A program made the position numbers and the translations under genes. A stretch of 64,000 nucleotides of DNA, taken from NCBI RefSeq assembly GCF_003259505.1, contig NZ_QLLK01000002.1, forward strand, positions 1 to 64,000, written 5' to 3'. Positions 1-8,241 of this stretch are shown in pieces (the first letter of the stretch is position 1; every line of letters starts with the position of its first letter). Source of the stretch: Algoriphagus yeomjeoni. Lineage in GTDB: Bacteria; Bacteroidota; Bacteroidia; Cytophagales; Cyclobacteriaceae. The notes under the pieces were generated by a model. The model ran no database searches and was not told the DNA's origin. It saw only the letters and a program-made list of their open reading frames with translations.

Positions 1-231
1 TTGAAGAGTATCTTTTGAAAGACCACTTTCACGACATAGAATCTTAAAAGTCTGCCGCTCAAGAACCCATTTTTTAAACCATACAAAACGGTTCCGAAGT
101 GTCTGTTCTTTAGAGTTACGGGTGAAGAAAAGACCACAGTTTTTACATTTAAATCGCTGTTTTCCTGCCTGCTTCCCCCAGCGAATAACCTCCAAATTCC
201 CGCAAGCCCAACATCTGTTTTTTTTGAGTTT
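1..231 (-). CDS. Partial insertion-sequence transposase, zinc-ribbon N-terminus
   Basis: The complement of the left edge is open for 77 codons and encodes a zinc-ribbon beginning C-W-A-C-G, followed by a G-K-Q-R-F-K-C-K-N-C-G stretch and a basic helical segment. This Cys-x2-Cys/Cys-x2-Cys arrangement is typical of the N-terminus of Zn-binding-type IS transposases (IS256 Zn-variant or IS1595-like); the catalytic domain lies outside the window, so the family is not settled. No NTG start precedes the zinc ribbon in this frame. An ATG at 235-233 is one base out of frame and is joined to it only through an A8 tract (218-225). The gene is therefore either broken by an indel or expressed by slippage on the A-tract. 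Confidence 0.7.
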
Positions 232-240
232 TCATAGTAC

Positions 241-273
241 AAAAAAAGTTTACTGAAACCAGTTTCAGTAAAC
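241..273 (-). terminator. Terminator-like hairpin at the IS end, before the transposase
   Basis: A perfect 12-bp inverted repeat (GTTTACTGAAAC at 248-259, GTTTCAGTAAAC at 262-273) is followed on the minus strand by seven T (241-247). It lies just upstream of the transposase and points into it, and no minus-strand gene upstream needs a terminator. It probably blocks read-through from flanking DNA into the transposase, as known for several insertion sequences. It could also form part of the terminal repeat. Confidence 0.6.
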
Positions 274-339
274 CTCTTGTATTTACCTGATAATCATTGA
301 TGTTATAAGGTTTTTACCAACTATTTTTCAGTATTATGC

Positions 340-1794
340 CTTAATAAATTAATATACTCATTCGTACTAAGTTCATTTGTAGCTTGTACATACGAATTTC
401 CAGAGCCTGTAATAGTTGAATCAACATCTGGATCAGCGGATTTCACAAAGATAATTTCTGTGGGTAATTCTATTACAGCAGGATATATGGATGGTGCTCT
501 TTATAATCGAGGGCAACAAAATTCATTCGCAATTATTTTGGCAGAACAGGCAAAATTAAATGGTGGAGGTGACTTCAATGTACCAGATATTAATTCTGCC
601 AATGGCTTTTTCCAAATGGGGCCTCAGGGACCTTTGGGAAGATTGGTGCTTTCTGTAAATCCTCAAACAGGTGCTATAGGCCCATCTCCTATTGGTGCAG
701 GAGATATTCCTGGTAATTTTACTGGGGATAAAGCTAACCTAAATAATTTTGGGGTTCCTGGAATCACCTTATTGACGGCTTTAATACCTCAGACTGGAGG
801 TCCTGCATCTCCGGCAAATCCTGCTTACAATAGACTTTATGAAAGGTTTGCTTCTAATCCCGGGACTTCAACGGTAATTGGAGACGCAGCAGCAGCTCTA
901 GCCAATGGGGGAACTTTCTTCACTTTCTGGTTGGGAAACAATGATATATTAGGATATGCCACAGGTGGAGCTTCCAACCCAGCTATTCTAACTTCTAACA
1001 CTGATTTTCAACAAAGGCTTAGTGCTGCATTAGGCACTATGCTTCAGGCAAATGCTACTGCCAAAGGTGCTGTAGCCAACATACCAAGTTTGGCAGTTTT
1101 ACCTTATTTCAACCTAGTTCCTTGGAATGCGCTACCATTGAGTCAAGCGCAAGCAGATCAAGCTAATCAAGGTTATGCTGCCTACAATGGAGGTCTTGCT
1201 CAGGCTAGGTCATTCGGCTTGATTACAGTACAGGAGGAAGAGTTAAGAAGAGTTCAGTTTCAGTCTGGTCAAAATGCCTTTGTAATAGCAGACGAGTCAT
1301 TGACGGATCTAACTGGGCTAGGTTTACCAACACTTAGACAGAGTAAGCCAACAGACAAAGCTACTTTGACACTTTCACAAGCGTTAGGTCAACCCATAGG
1401 AGGAAATCCCGCACTTTTAAGGGGAATTACTTTTCCTGTTGAAGACCAATTTATTTTGATACCACAGGAACAAGAAGAAATTCAACAAAAAATCATTGCT
1501 TTCAATGGCTTTATTAGTGCAGCCGTTCAGTCAAATTCGGAAAGATTAGTCTTAGTTGACGTTAACGATTTGTTGAATAGAGTATTGGCTGGTCAAGTAA
1601 GTTCAGGTGGCGTCGGGCTTACAGCATCTATTACACCACCGAATGGAGGCTTTTCGCTTGATGGAGTTCATCCGAATGCCAGAGCTCATGCTTTTGTTGC
1701 TAATCTATTCATTGATCGGATTAATCAAAAGTGGGGTTCTAATATTCCAAACACTAACCCGAACAAATTCATAGGAAATGATCTTCCGAGATAA
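340..1794 (+). CDS. SGNH/GDSL-family hydrolase lipoprotein; start codon disrupted
   Basis: This is an esterase/lipase-like SGNH hydrolase. The block I serine motif G-N-S-I-T-A-G follows a lipoprotein-type leader, the block III motif G-N-N-D lies near the middle, and the D-G-V-H-P catalytic Asp/His motif is near the C-terminus. The frame stays open upstream of the GTG at 460 and encodes a signal peptide (N-K-L-I-Y-S-F-V-L-S-S-F-V-A-C), so 460 is not the natural start. No NTG codon precedes that signal peptide. An ATG at 336-338 sits exactly one base out of frame, which suggests a one-base insertion at 339-340 or a sequencing error. The protein would be surface or outer-membrane anchored. The substrate cannot be told. 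The gene may be silent. Confidence 0.75.
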   Translation, partial: LNKLIYSFVLSSFVACTYEFPEPVIVESTSGSADFTKIISVGNSITAGYMDGALYNRGQQNSFAIILAEQAKLNGGGDFNVPDINSANGFFQMGPQGPLGRLVLSVNPQTGAIGPSPIGAGDIPGNFTGDKANLNNFGVPGITLLTALIPQTGGPASPANPAYNRLYERFASNPGTSTVIGDAAAALANGGTFFTFWLGNNDILGYATGGASNPAILTSNTDFQQRLSAALGTMLQANATAKGAVANIPSLAVLPYFNLVPWNALPLSQAQADQANQGYAAYNGGLAQARSFGLITVQEEELRRVQFQSGQNAFVIADESLTDLTGLGLPTLRQSKPTDKATLTLSQALGQPIGGNPALLRGITFPVEDQFILIPQEQEEIQQKIIAFNGFISAAVQSNSERLVLVDVNDLLNRVLAGQVSSGGVGLTASITPPNGGFSLDGVHPNARAHAFVANLFIDRINQKWGSNIPNTNPNKFIGNDLPR

Positions 1795-1813
1795 GTAACA
1801 CCAAATCCATTTT

Positions 1814-1850
1814 AAAAGCCACCCGATTAGTTCAGGTGGCTTTTACTTTT
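1814..1850 (+). terminator. Rho-independent terminator after the SGNH hydrolase
   Basis: AAAAGCCACC (1814-1823) pairs with GGTGGCTTTT (1835-1844) across an 11-nt loop and is followed by a T-rich run. It begins 20 nt after the hydrolase stop. The remaining 1851-2091 holds no recognisable gene. Confidence 0.85.
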
Positions 1851-2091
1851 TAAACAGGGTTCAGATTAAACTGAAACTTATTTCTAACCCTCCAGAAACC
1901 CTCATTATCAACAGTCAAATTCCTAGTTATAGAGTGTTGATTTAATTATTGAGTTGTACCAGAGAAATTTACCTACTCAGGTTCATTAGTAATGAGAGCA
2001 ACAAAATTTAAAGCATTTGTACTTTCTATAGTGCAAACTTTATAAGCTTTAAGTCTCCCAAATCATAAGCTAGAAACCGAGGAAACCCTTT

Positions 2092-2126
2092 AAAGAAAAA
2101 GGGATCACCACAACTGTGATGATCCC
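2092..2126 (-). terminator. Terminator of the dehydrogenase/HEAT/cytochrome c gene
   Basis: GGGATCA (2101-2107) and TGATCCC (2120-2126) form a hairpin, extended inward by CACA/TGTG after one mismatch. On the minus strand it is followed by TTTTTCTTT. It lies about 30 nt beyond the stop of the minus-strand gene. Confidence 0.75.
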
Positions 2127-2155
2127 TATTAGTATTAAAATTTTAAGCAGTTTTC

Positions 2156-5100
2156 CTATTCCCATTCCTTAGTCAAGGTACTTAAGAAACTCACTAAATC
2201 TCTAATTTCTCTTTTAGTGAGCAAAGCTTTCATATCAGGCATGCTTGAAGGAGAGTTTATACGCTCGGCAATACTGCTGTTCATGATTAAAGTATCTGGC
2301 TTTGCTCCCACCTTTATAAGTAATCCATCTTCCTTTTCTTCCATCAAAGTTCCGTTTACTGTAGTTCCGTTTTTCAACTCAAGTTGGACAATACCATAGC
2401 CTGGAGCCAGACGCTTACTTGGATCGATCAACGCTTCCAGTAATTCGGTCTTGGTAGCACGATTTGCGACACCGTTCAAATGCGGACCAGCTACGCCTCC
2501 CATATCATCATATCCATGGCAGCGGATACATTGCGCAGTTTGATTTTGAAAGAAAATATTCCGTCCAGCACGCACACTACCTCCATCCAATGCCCCGCTG
2601 TACAAAGCTACCAGATCACCGCCAGTTCTTTCTTCTTGGATCTTGTCGTATTTAGTTCTCAAATCAGCAGAACCTGTTTCATCTATTGCTTCTTCCAGCT
2701 CGATCATCACTTCACTTGGCAACTTATTTTTAGATAAATCATCCAAAAGTGTAGTCCAAATTGGTAGTTCAGCTGAATTTTCTAGATTCCCTAAACTTAT
2801 CAAAGCAGCTTGCTTTTCCGTAGTAGTTCTGTTTTGGATGACATCTTGAAGTAGGCTTACCATAAGATCTTGAGAAATGTCAGTCTTGGTCAGTAAATCT
2901 AATCCAACCACGCGGACAGCTCTGGAATTATCTTTCATAGCTATCTCAATTGGAGTAGAAATTGAACCTGGGTTAGCAACAGAAAGTGCTAAAATTGCCG
3001 CGACACGAACATTCTCAGATTGATCGCTTCTTAGCAGGGCAATCAGCTTAGGTTCAGCATCGGCGATCTTTAATTTCCCAATTGCTTTCACACTAGCAAC
3101 TCTAATTTCTTCATTTCTATCATTCAAAGCACTGATAAGAGTTTCTTTCACTGAAGATTGAATTGGAGCTAGATCTCTTTCCACCGCACCTCTATTTCTT
3201 CCATCTACACGATCAAGCACCGATGGCTTAGCCCAAGTACCCAATGTAGCAATTGCCTCAGCTTTTAGGACAGGATTTACATTTGGCTTAGCAATGTAGG
3301 CTTTCAGGTTATCCAAAGATTTCTGATTTCCTACTCGCAAGTTTGCACTGATTGCTCTTCTAATTAATGGCTCATTTTCAAACTTTGTAGTAACCAACAA
3401 GTCTCCCAAAGCAGGTAAAGCTCCTTCAATTGAAAAATCATCATTGATAGCCCTCGCAGCTTCAGTAACGATATATTCATTGTTATCAGCCAAGAAGGTT
3501 GCAATCCCAGGATCAGCCATCCTGCGTAGTGCTAAAACAGCTCCTAGACGAACCGCATCAGAAGGGTGAGATGCTAGAGCTAGAATCGGCTGTTTCTTAT
3601 TGATTCGTGCCAAAGCTAAACTTGCTGCATGACGCAGAAATGCATCTTCATCATTGTTAGCTTCCAATACTTCGATCAAGCCATTAATAGCCGGTTCGTA
3701 AGCTATTCTTCCTAAAGCTTCCGATGCAAAGAATCGCACTCTGATTTCGTTATCAGTCAATAAAGGCATAAGAGCATCACCAGCTTTCGCATATTTTATG
3801 TCTCCAAGCCACTTGGCAGCTTGTGCACGAATCTCAGCATCCTGATCTTTCAAAAGTGGGATTAGCGCATCAGCATAATCCATTTTCTCCATTCTAGCCA
3901 GTTGGCTAATGCCAACTATTCCATGGATTCTTGCAAATTGATTTGATTTCTGTGCTATCGCTGTCTTGAAAACAGCCATTCCTTTGTCTCCTCTTTTGGC
4001 TAATTCAAATTGAGCTTTTCTCCTGATCCGCATATCCTCATCACTTAGATAACCAGAAAGAGCATCATCTGTAAGTGTTTTAAAATCAGTTTTCATCACC
4101 TGAGCAGTGATTTTTCTAGCTTCCCAATTTGCTCCAGCCTCATCTTCAATTTTCCACACTCGCCCATAATTCTTGGTATTCCAACCTTCAATCCAATCGG
4201 CAAAATATAAAGAACCATCAGGTCCAAAGTCTAGTCCAGTTGCCAACACTCCCGACATAACATTCTCTGTCTGCGACATTTTGAATGAAGCCCCATCAGG
4301 CTCTAGTTTGAATGCATGAATACCAGATCTAGTTGGGTTACCAACAAAAGAAGCAACGAAGAAGGTGTTTTTCCACTTTTCAGCTAAAGCTGTTCCAGGG
4401 TTATAAACCATTCCAGTTGGTCCATTGATATAATTCTGGATTGGAGGAGTGATGTAGGCGGCCTGTCCTTCATGTCTTGGGATAAAAAGCTTCTCATCCA
4501 TCCAAACTTTGTAAGTATTGTTATCTGGATCTCGGTATTTACCAAATTGCCAATTGGTTCTCCAGCCCGTATCTGAACCGTTCACTAGGTAAACCAGTCT
4601 CTCGCTTTCTCCAGGATGATCTCCATCATTATCAACTGAGATGAGATTATTATAGGCATCAAAAGTAAATTCATGCGTATTTCTTACGCCCATTGCGAAA
4701 ACCTCAAAATCACTTCCATCTGGATTGGATCTGGCGACAACTCCTCTATTTGGATATTTCCATTCGGTACCATCAGGACCAACACCATTGAACCCGATAT
4801 CTCCAATTCCCCAATAAATTCTACCATCGGGACCAAGTTCTAGTCCGGACATACCATGACCACCAAATCCAATATGAACACCATAGCCATGAGAAATAGA
4901 TTCTTTCTCATCCATGATACCATCACCATTTTTATCTGTAAGCCTCCATACATCTGGACCTACTCCAATAAATAAATTATCATCTAATTTCAGTAGTGCG
5001 CCAGCCACATCATTTGTGACGTCACTGAAATCCTGAACCATAATTTGAGAATAATCAGCTAGTCCATCCCCGTCTTTATCTTCCAGCCTGTACAACTCTT

Positions 5101-5575
5101 CTCTTTCTACAGTCATATCACGCCAATCGTGCGATCCGTCACCGTTCACGTCAGCTAACCAAGTGTTCTTGTCAGACATTTCCGGCGATAGCGTCTTTTG
5201 AAGAAAGGCCCTTTTCTCATCTATAGTTTGAAGACTTATTGACTCTATTTCCCATTCTTGATGCCCTCTAATGTCAAATTCAGAGTTTTTCTGGCGATTA
5301 GTTCGGGTATAATACAAGCTACCATCATCAGTTACCTGAATAGAAATAGGATCATAAACAAGTGAGTCAACTGCCCACAGTGAAAGCTTTAATCCTGGGC
5401 TTAAAGTAGCGTTAATTCCGCTTTCGGCTGCCTGTACCATGGGAGCAATTTCCTCCTTAGTCAATGTGCGCTCACGTAGATCTACTTTATCAGTTTTACT
5501 ACATGAGATCAACAATGGGATTGCAGCAGCCAAAATTATTTTGGCGTAGTGTAGTTTAATTTTGGGTTGAGACAT
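2156..5575 (-). CDS. PQQ-dehydrogenase-like propeller + HEAT repeats + cytochrome c lipoprotein
   Basis: A 1,139-residue lipoprotein (hydrophobic leader ending L-L-I-S-C near residue 25) with three parts. Residues about 55-480 resemble the putative membrane-bound dehydrogenase (TIGR02604-like, sugar-dehydrogenase) beta-propeller and carry three D-x-D-G-D calcium-type loops near residues 140-220. Residues about 500-960 are a chain of HEAT repeats. The C-terminus is a haem-binding domain with C-I-R-C-H at residues 1016-1020. The likely role is a periplasmic or surface oxidoreductase passing electrons from a sugar or polyol to its own c-type haem. Such architectures are common in Planctomycetes and Bacteroidota with little biochemistry. 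The substrate is unknown. The gene stands alone with its own terminator. Confidence 0.85.
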   Translation of the reverse strand: MSQPKIKLHYAKIILAAAIPLLISCSKTDKVDLRERTLTKEEIAPMVQAAESGINATLSPGLKLSLWAVDSLVYDPISIQVTDDGSLYYTRTNRQKNSEFDIRGHQEWEIESISLQTIDEKRAFLQKTLSPEMSDKNTWLADVNGDGSHDWRDMTVEREELYRLEDKDGDGLADYSQIMVQDFSDVTNDVAGALLKLDDNLFIGVGPDVWRLTDKNGDGIMDEKESISHGYGVHIGFGGHGMSGLELGPDGRIYWGIGDIGFNGVGPDGTEWKYPNRGVVARSNPDGSDFEVFAMGVRNTHEFTFDAYNNLISVDNDGDHPGESERLVYLVNGSDTGWRTNWQFGKYRDPDNNTYKVWMDEKLFIPRHEGQAAYITPPIQNYINGPTGMVYNPGTALAEKWKNTFFVASFVGNPTRSGIHAFKLEPDGASFKMSQTENVMSGVLATGLDFGPDGSLYFADWIEGWNTKNYGRVWKIEDEAGANWEARKITAQVMKTDFKTLTDDALSGYLSDEDMRIRRKAQFELAKRGDKGMAVFKTAIAQKSNQFARIHGIVGISQLARMEKMDYADALIPLLKDQDAEIRAQAAKWLGDIKYAKAGDALMPLLTDNEIRVRFFASEALGRIAYEPAINGLIEVLEANNDEDAFLRHAASLALARINKKQPILALASHPSDAVRLGAVLALRRMADPGIATFLADNNEYIVTEAARAINDDFSIEGALPALGDLLVTTKFENEPLIRRAISANLRVGNQKSLDNLKAYIAKPNVNPVLKAEAIATLGTWAKPSVLDRVDGRNRGAVERDLAPIQSSVKETLISALNDRNEEIRVASVKAIGKLKIADAEPKLIALLRSDQSENVRVAAILALSVANPGSISTPIEIAMKDNSRAVRVVGLDLLTKTDISQDLMVSLLQDVIQNRTTTEKQAALISLGNLENSAELPIWTTLLDDLSKNKLPSEVMIELEEAIDETGSADLRTKYDKIQEERTGGDLVALYSGALDGGSVRAGRNIFFQNQTAQCIRCHGYDDMGGVAGPHLNGVANRATKTELLEALIDPSKRLAPGYGIVQLELKNGTTVNGTLMEEKEDGLLIKVGAKPDTLIMNSSIAERINSPSSMPDMKALLTKREIRDLVSFLSTLTKEWE

Positions 5576-5654
5576 AGGTTAATTTTATTATTCCAATCTT
5601 GAAATTAATAAAATTAAAAATGGCTTTTTAGCCACTAATCAAAAAGGCTATAAA

Positions 5655-5684
5655 AACAAAATCCCGACCAGAGATCGGGATTTT
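5655..5684 (-). terminator. Terminator of the tRNA-Glu transcript
   Basis: AAAATCCCGA (5658-5667) and TCGGGATTTT (5675-5684) form a 10-bp stem with a 7-nt loop. On the minus strand T-rich sequence follows. It lies about 70 nt downstream of the second tRNA-Glu. Confidence 0.85.
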
Positions 5685-5756
5685 GTTCACTTTAACCACT
5701 AACAACCATAAAACAAAAATTTCTTAAGACAAAGCGGGGATTGAGCTTTAACGTCT

Positions 5757-5831
5757 TGGTAGTCGGTACGGGAATCGAACCCGTGTTTTATCCGTGAAAG
5801 GGATACGTCCTAACCCCTAGACGAACCGACC
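5757..5831 (-). tRNA. tRNA-Glu (TTC), CCA encoded
   Basis: A complete cloverleaf can be read on the minus strand: acceptor stem GGTCGGT with ACCGACT, T-arm GGGTTCGATTCCC, and anticodon loop CTTTCAC giving anticodon TTC (5796-5798). The 72-nt body (5760-5831) is followed by a genomically encoded CCA (5759-5757). It is identical in sequence to the copy at 5881-5952. Confidence 0.96.
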
Positions 5832-5880
5832 ATAATAAATCAAAAATTATTCACAACTTCCTGAAATTCAGGCGACAATG

Positions 5881-5952
5881 TAGTCGGTACGGGAATCGAA
5901 CCCGTGTTTTATCCGTGAAAGGGATACGTCCTAACCCCTAGACGAACCGACC
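5881..5952 (-). tRNA. tRNA-Glu (TTC), CCA not encoded
   Basis: The 72-nt body is identical to the neighbouring tRNA-Glu and lies 49 nt upstream of it in the same transcript. After the discriminator A the genome reads CAT rather than CCA, so the end must be added enzymatically or the surrounding sequence has diverged. A consensus promoter lies 41 nt upstream. Confidence 0.95.
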
Positions 5953-5992
5953 ATTAATGACCTTGAAAAACTTGCTTTTTCAAATGGTTGTG

Positions 5993-6023
5993 CAAATATA
6001 GAGTGTTAAGTTTTTAAAACCAA
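5993..6023 (-). promoter_or_regulatory. Bacteroidota-type promoter of the tRNA-Glu pair
   Basis: On the minus strand TTG (6023-6021), a 20-nt spacer and TATATTTG (6000-5993) match the Bacteroidota vegetative pattern TTG-N(17-23)-TANNTTTG exactly. Transcription should begin about 30-40 nt before the first tRNA. Confidence 0.75.
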
Positions 6024-6086
6024 TTTGCCTTCAAAAATTTCTTCTGTTTCGCGCTAAAAAGCTGAGTCCAAAGGAATAAAATTTTC

Positions 6087-6120
6087 TTGGAAAGGTTTGT
6101 GACTGTTTTTCCTATTTTTG
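6087..6120 (+). promoter_or_regulatory. Probable gapA promoter
   Basis: TTG (6087-6089), a 23-nt spacer and TATTTTTG (6113-6120) fit TTG-N(17-23)-TANNTTTG at the long end of the spacing range. The -7 box ends 22 nt before the ATG, giving a very short leader. Confidence 0.55.
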
Positions 6121-6142
6121 ATCTCTCAATTGAAAACTTACC

Positions 6143-7153
6143 ATGCAACCAACTCAAGACATTAGAATTGCCATTAACGGATTTGGGAGAATAGGCAGAT
6201 ATACAGCAAAATTAATCCTAGAAAAAAAAGGGCTTAATCTAATCGCTATCAATGATTTAGCAGATCAAACAGCAATTGCTCACTTGTTGAAATACGATTC
6301 CATTCATGGCAAATCTCCTAGTAAAATTGAAATCCAGAATTCGAATCTGAAAGTTAATGACCAGGAAATTCAACTATTTGGAATCGCTGACCCCGAAAAA
6401 CTTCCTTGGGAAAGTTTAGATATAGATATAGTCATAGAATGTACTGGGAGGTTTACCGCTAGATCAGGAGCGGAAAAGCACCTAACCGCAGGAGCAAAAA
6501 AGGTGATTATTTCTGCTCCTTCCCTAGACCCTACAATCAAAATGGTAGTCTTAGGAGTCAATGATTCAATATTGACTGGTGAAGAAAGGATAGTTTCTAA
6601 TGCTTCCTGTACTACAAATTGCTTGGCTCCTATGGTGAAGGTATTAGATGATAAATTTGGTGTAGTAAAGGGCTTTGCTTCAACTGTACACTCCTACACC
6701 AATGATCAAAACCTCCATGATGCACCGCATCGAGACTTGAGAAGAGCTAGAGCAGCAGCCTATTCTATCATACCCACCACGACTAACGCTGGGAAGGCTT
6801 TAGATGAGATACTTCCAGAATTGGCTGGCAGAATAGAAGCTTCTGCGATGAGAGTTCCAGTTCCGGACGGCTCACTGACTGATATGATAGTGGAATTGAA
6901 GGAAGAGGTGACGGAGGATCAAATCAATGAGGCCTTTAGAGAAGCAAGTAAAGGATATTTGGAAGGATTCTTGGAGGTTGAAGACTCTCCTATTGTATCT
7001 ATTGATATCATTGGAAACCCACATTCCTGTATCATTGATTCTGCATTGACATCTGCCAAAGGTAGAATGGTAAAATTGGTAGGTTGGTATGACAATGAAG
7101 CGGGCTACGCCAACCGTTTGGTAGACCTAGCCCGTTTGATTTATAGAAATTGA
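6143..7153 (+). CDS. gapA: Type I glyceraldehyde-3-phosphate dehydrogenase
   Basis: Glycolytic or gluconeogenic GAPDH of 336 residues, the usual length. The N-terminal Rossmann motif I-N-G-F-G-R-I-G-R binds NAD(P). The catalytic cysteine is in S-N-A-S-C-T-T-N-C-L-A-P, the histidine is in the H-S-Y-T motif, and the C-terminus has W-Y-D-N-E-A-G-Y. ATG at 6143 starts directly before the Rossmann strand, so the start is secure. The gene is monocistronic with its own probable promoter and ends 6 bp from the convergent VOC gene without an obvious terminator. Whether this is a glycolytic or a gluconeogenic paralogue cannot be decided from sequence alone. Confidence 0.96.
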   Translation: MQPTQDIRIAINGFGRIGRYTAKLILEKKGLNLIAINDLADQTAIAHLLKYDSIHGKSPSKIEIQNSNLKVNDQEIQLFGIADPEKLPWESLDIDIVIECTGRFTARSGAEKHLTAGAKKVIISAPSLDPTIKMVVLGVNDSILTGEERIVSNASCTTNCLAPMVKVLDDKFGVVKGFASTVHSYTNDQNLHDAPHRDLRRARAAAYSIIPTTTNAGKALDEILPELAGRIEASAMRVPVPDGSLTDMIVELKEEVTEDQINEAFREASKGYLEGFLEVEDSPIVSIDIIGNPHSCIIDSALTSAKGRMVKLVGWYDNEAGYANRLVDLARLIYRN

Positions 7154-7159
7154 TTGATA

Positions 7160-8221
7160 TTAAGCCTTTACACGATTCAGAGAAAGGAGTTTTACGATAA
7201 AGTTTGGAAGATTCTTAGTGTTATCGCGTTTGTGCAAGTGCAGATACCAGCCAAGTTTCTCCATGATTGGGACTTTGAATGTTTCGACCATTTCAATCCA
7301 AGTGCCATCTGGATCTTCCAAATAGGAGAATCTCCCAGCGGCTTTACCCATATCAAATTCATTACCACTATCTACTGTTAGCTCTATGCCATCTTGCGCG
7401 AGTTTTTCCTTGATAGCTCCCATCCCGTTTACATCAAAACACAGATGAATAAAACCGAGATCTCCCCAGTTTCTGTTTTCAAAAACCTTATTTCTAGGTT
7501 GACTTTCGGTCTCTAATAATTCAATTTGAGTTTGACAAAACAATTTGCCAAAAGCTCCTGTCATCACCGAGGAGCCTTGCAAGATTGCTCTTCTATAAGT
7601 TGAAGACCCTTCGCCTACCTGAACGAAATCTTCCCATACTCCTGTTTTATCACAAAGAATTTCTGATTGCATCAGGTGCTTCTGGTAAGTAGGTAAAGCA
7701 GCATCTATGGAAGACACTCCGATCACCACACCCAAAACTCCGCCGGTAAGATCCTTATTCTTACTAAACCACGAACCATTTTCTATGATTTCAAAAGTAT
7801 TTCCGTAAGGATCTTTCACATAAAAATGCCAGATACCAATAGGGTTTTTGACAGGCTCTCCTAGCATCTGAGCACCTACACTTTTAAGATGTTTATGCGT
7901 CTTTTGGATATCATGGCAACGCATTTTTACAGCCAAAATCCCCAAATCTTTCCAAGTCAATTCTTGTTCAGATGCCAGAGGTTCTTTGGAAGTGTACTGC
8001 CAAATCTCAAAACCTCCGCCTCCCTGCATGTTGAGAGCCAGAATAGCATGCCTGCTTTCAACCTTTCCAGAAGTATATCGAGTCATTAACTTAGCCTCAG
8101 CACTATCCTGAAATATTGGCACATCCATCTTAAATGCCTTTCTGTACCAAGCCCAAGCTTGATTCGCATCCTTTACTCCTATCCCAACCTGTTGGATACC
8201 ATTAATTGTCGCTAGATTCAT
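7160..8221 (-). CDS. Two-domain VOC (glyoxalase/dioxygenase fold) protein
   Basis: 353 residues containing two tandem vicinal-oxygen-chelate modules (about 5-145 and 160-320), the second ending in the typical D-P-D-G-T-W-I-E. The layout resembles HPPD-like dioxygenases. Metal ligands are only partly conserved. The first module starts Q-Q-V-G-I-G-V where His is usual but ends with H-F-Y-V...F-E-I-I-E. The second keeps H-L-C-F-D-V and the final Glu. It lies 20 bp downstream of the last arsenosugar glycosyltransferase gene on the same strand, so it is probably co-transcribed. It does not look like the C-As lyase ArsI (wrong length, no vicinal Cys pair). Function unknown. Confidence 0.8.
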   Translation of the reverse strand: MNLATINGIQQVGIGVKDANQAWAWYRKAFKMDVPIFQDSAEAKLMTRYTSGKVESRHAILALNMQGGGGFEIWQYTSKEPLASEQELTWKDLGILAVKMRCHDIQKTHKHLKSVGAQMLGEPVKNPIGIWHFYVKDPYGNTFEIIENGSWFSKNKDLTGGVLGVVIGVSSIDAALPTYQKHLMQSEILCDKTGVWEDFVQVGEGSSTYRRAILQGSSVMTGAFGKLFCQTQIELLETESQPRNKVFENRNWGDLGFIHLCFDVNGMGAIKEKLAQDGIELTVDSGNEFDMGKAAGRFSYLEDPDGTWIEMVETFKVPIMEKLGWYLHLHKRDNTKNLPNFIVKLLSLNRVKA

Positions 8222-8241
8222 TCAACTACTGTTATGCAATT

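Noticed and set aside
7154..7381. Small plus-strand gene directly after gapA
   Set aside because: It is antisense to the C-terminal domain of the VOC gene and shows no family features.
7160..8221. VOC protein as an ArsI-type C-As lyase, given its place by the arsenosugar operon
   Set aside because: It is twice the length of ArsI, has two modules, and lacks the vicinal Cys pair; only the fold is shared.
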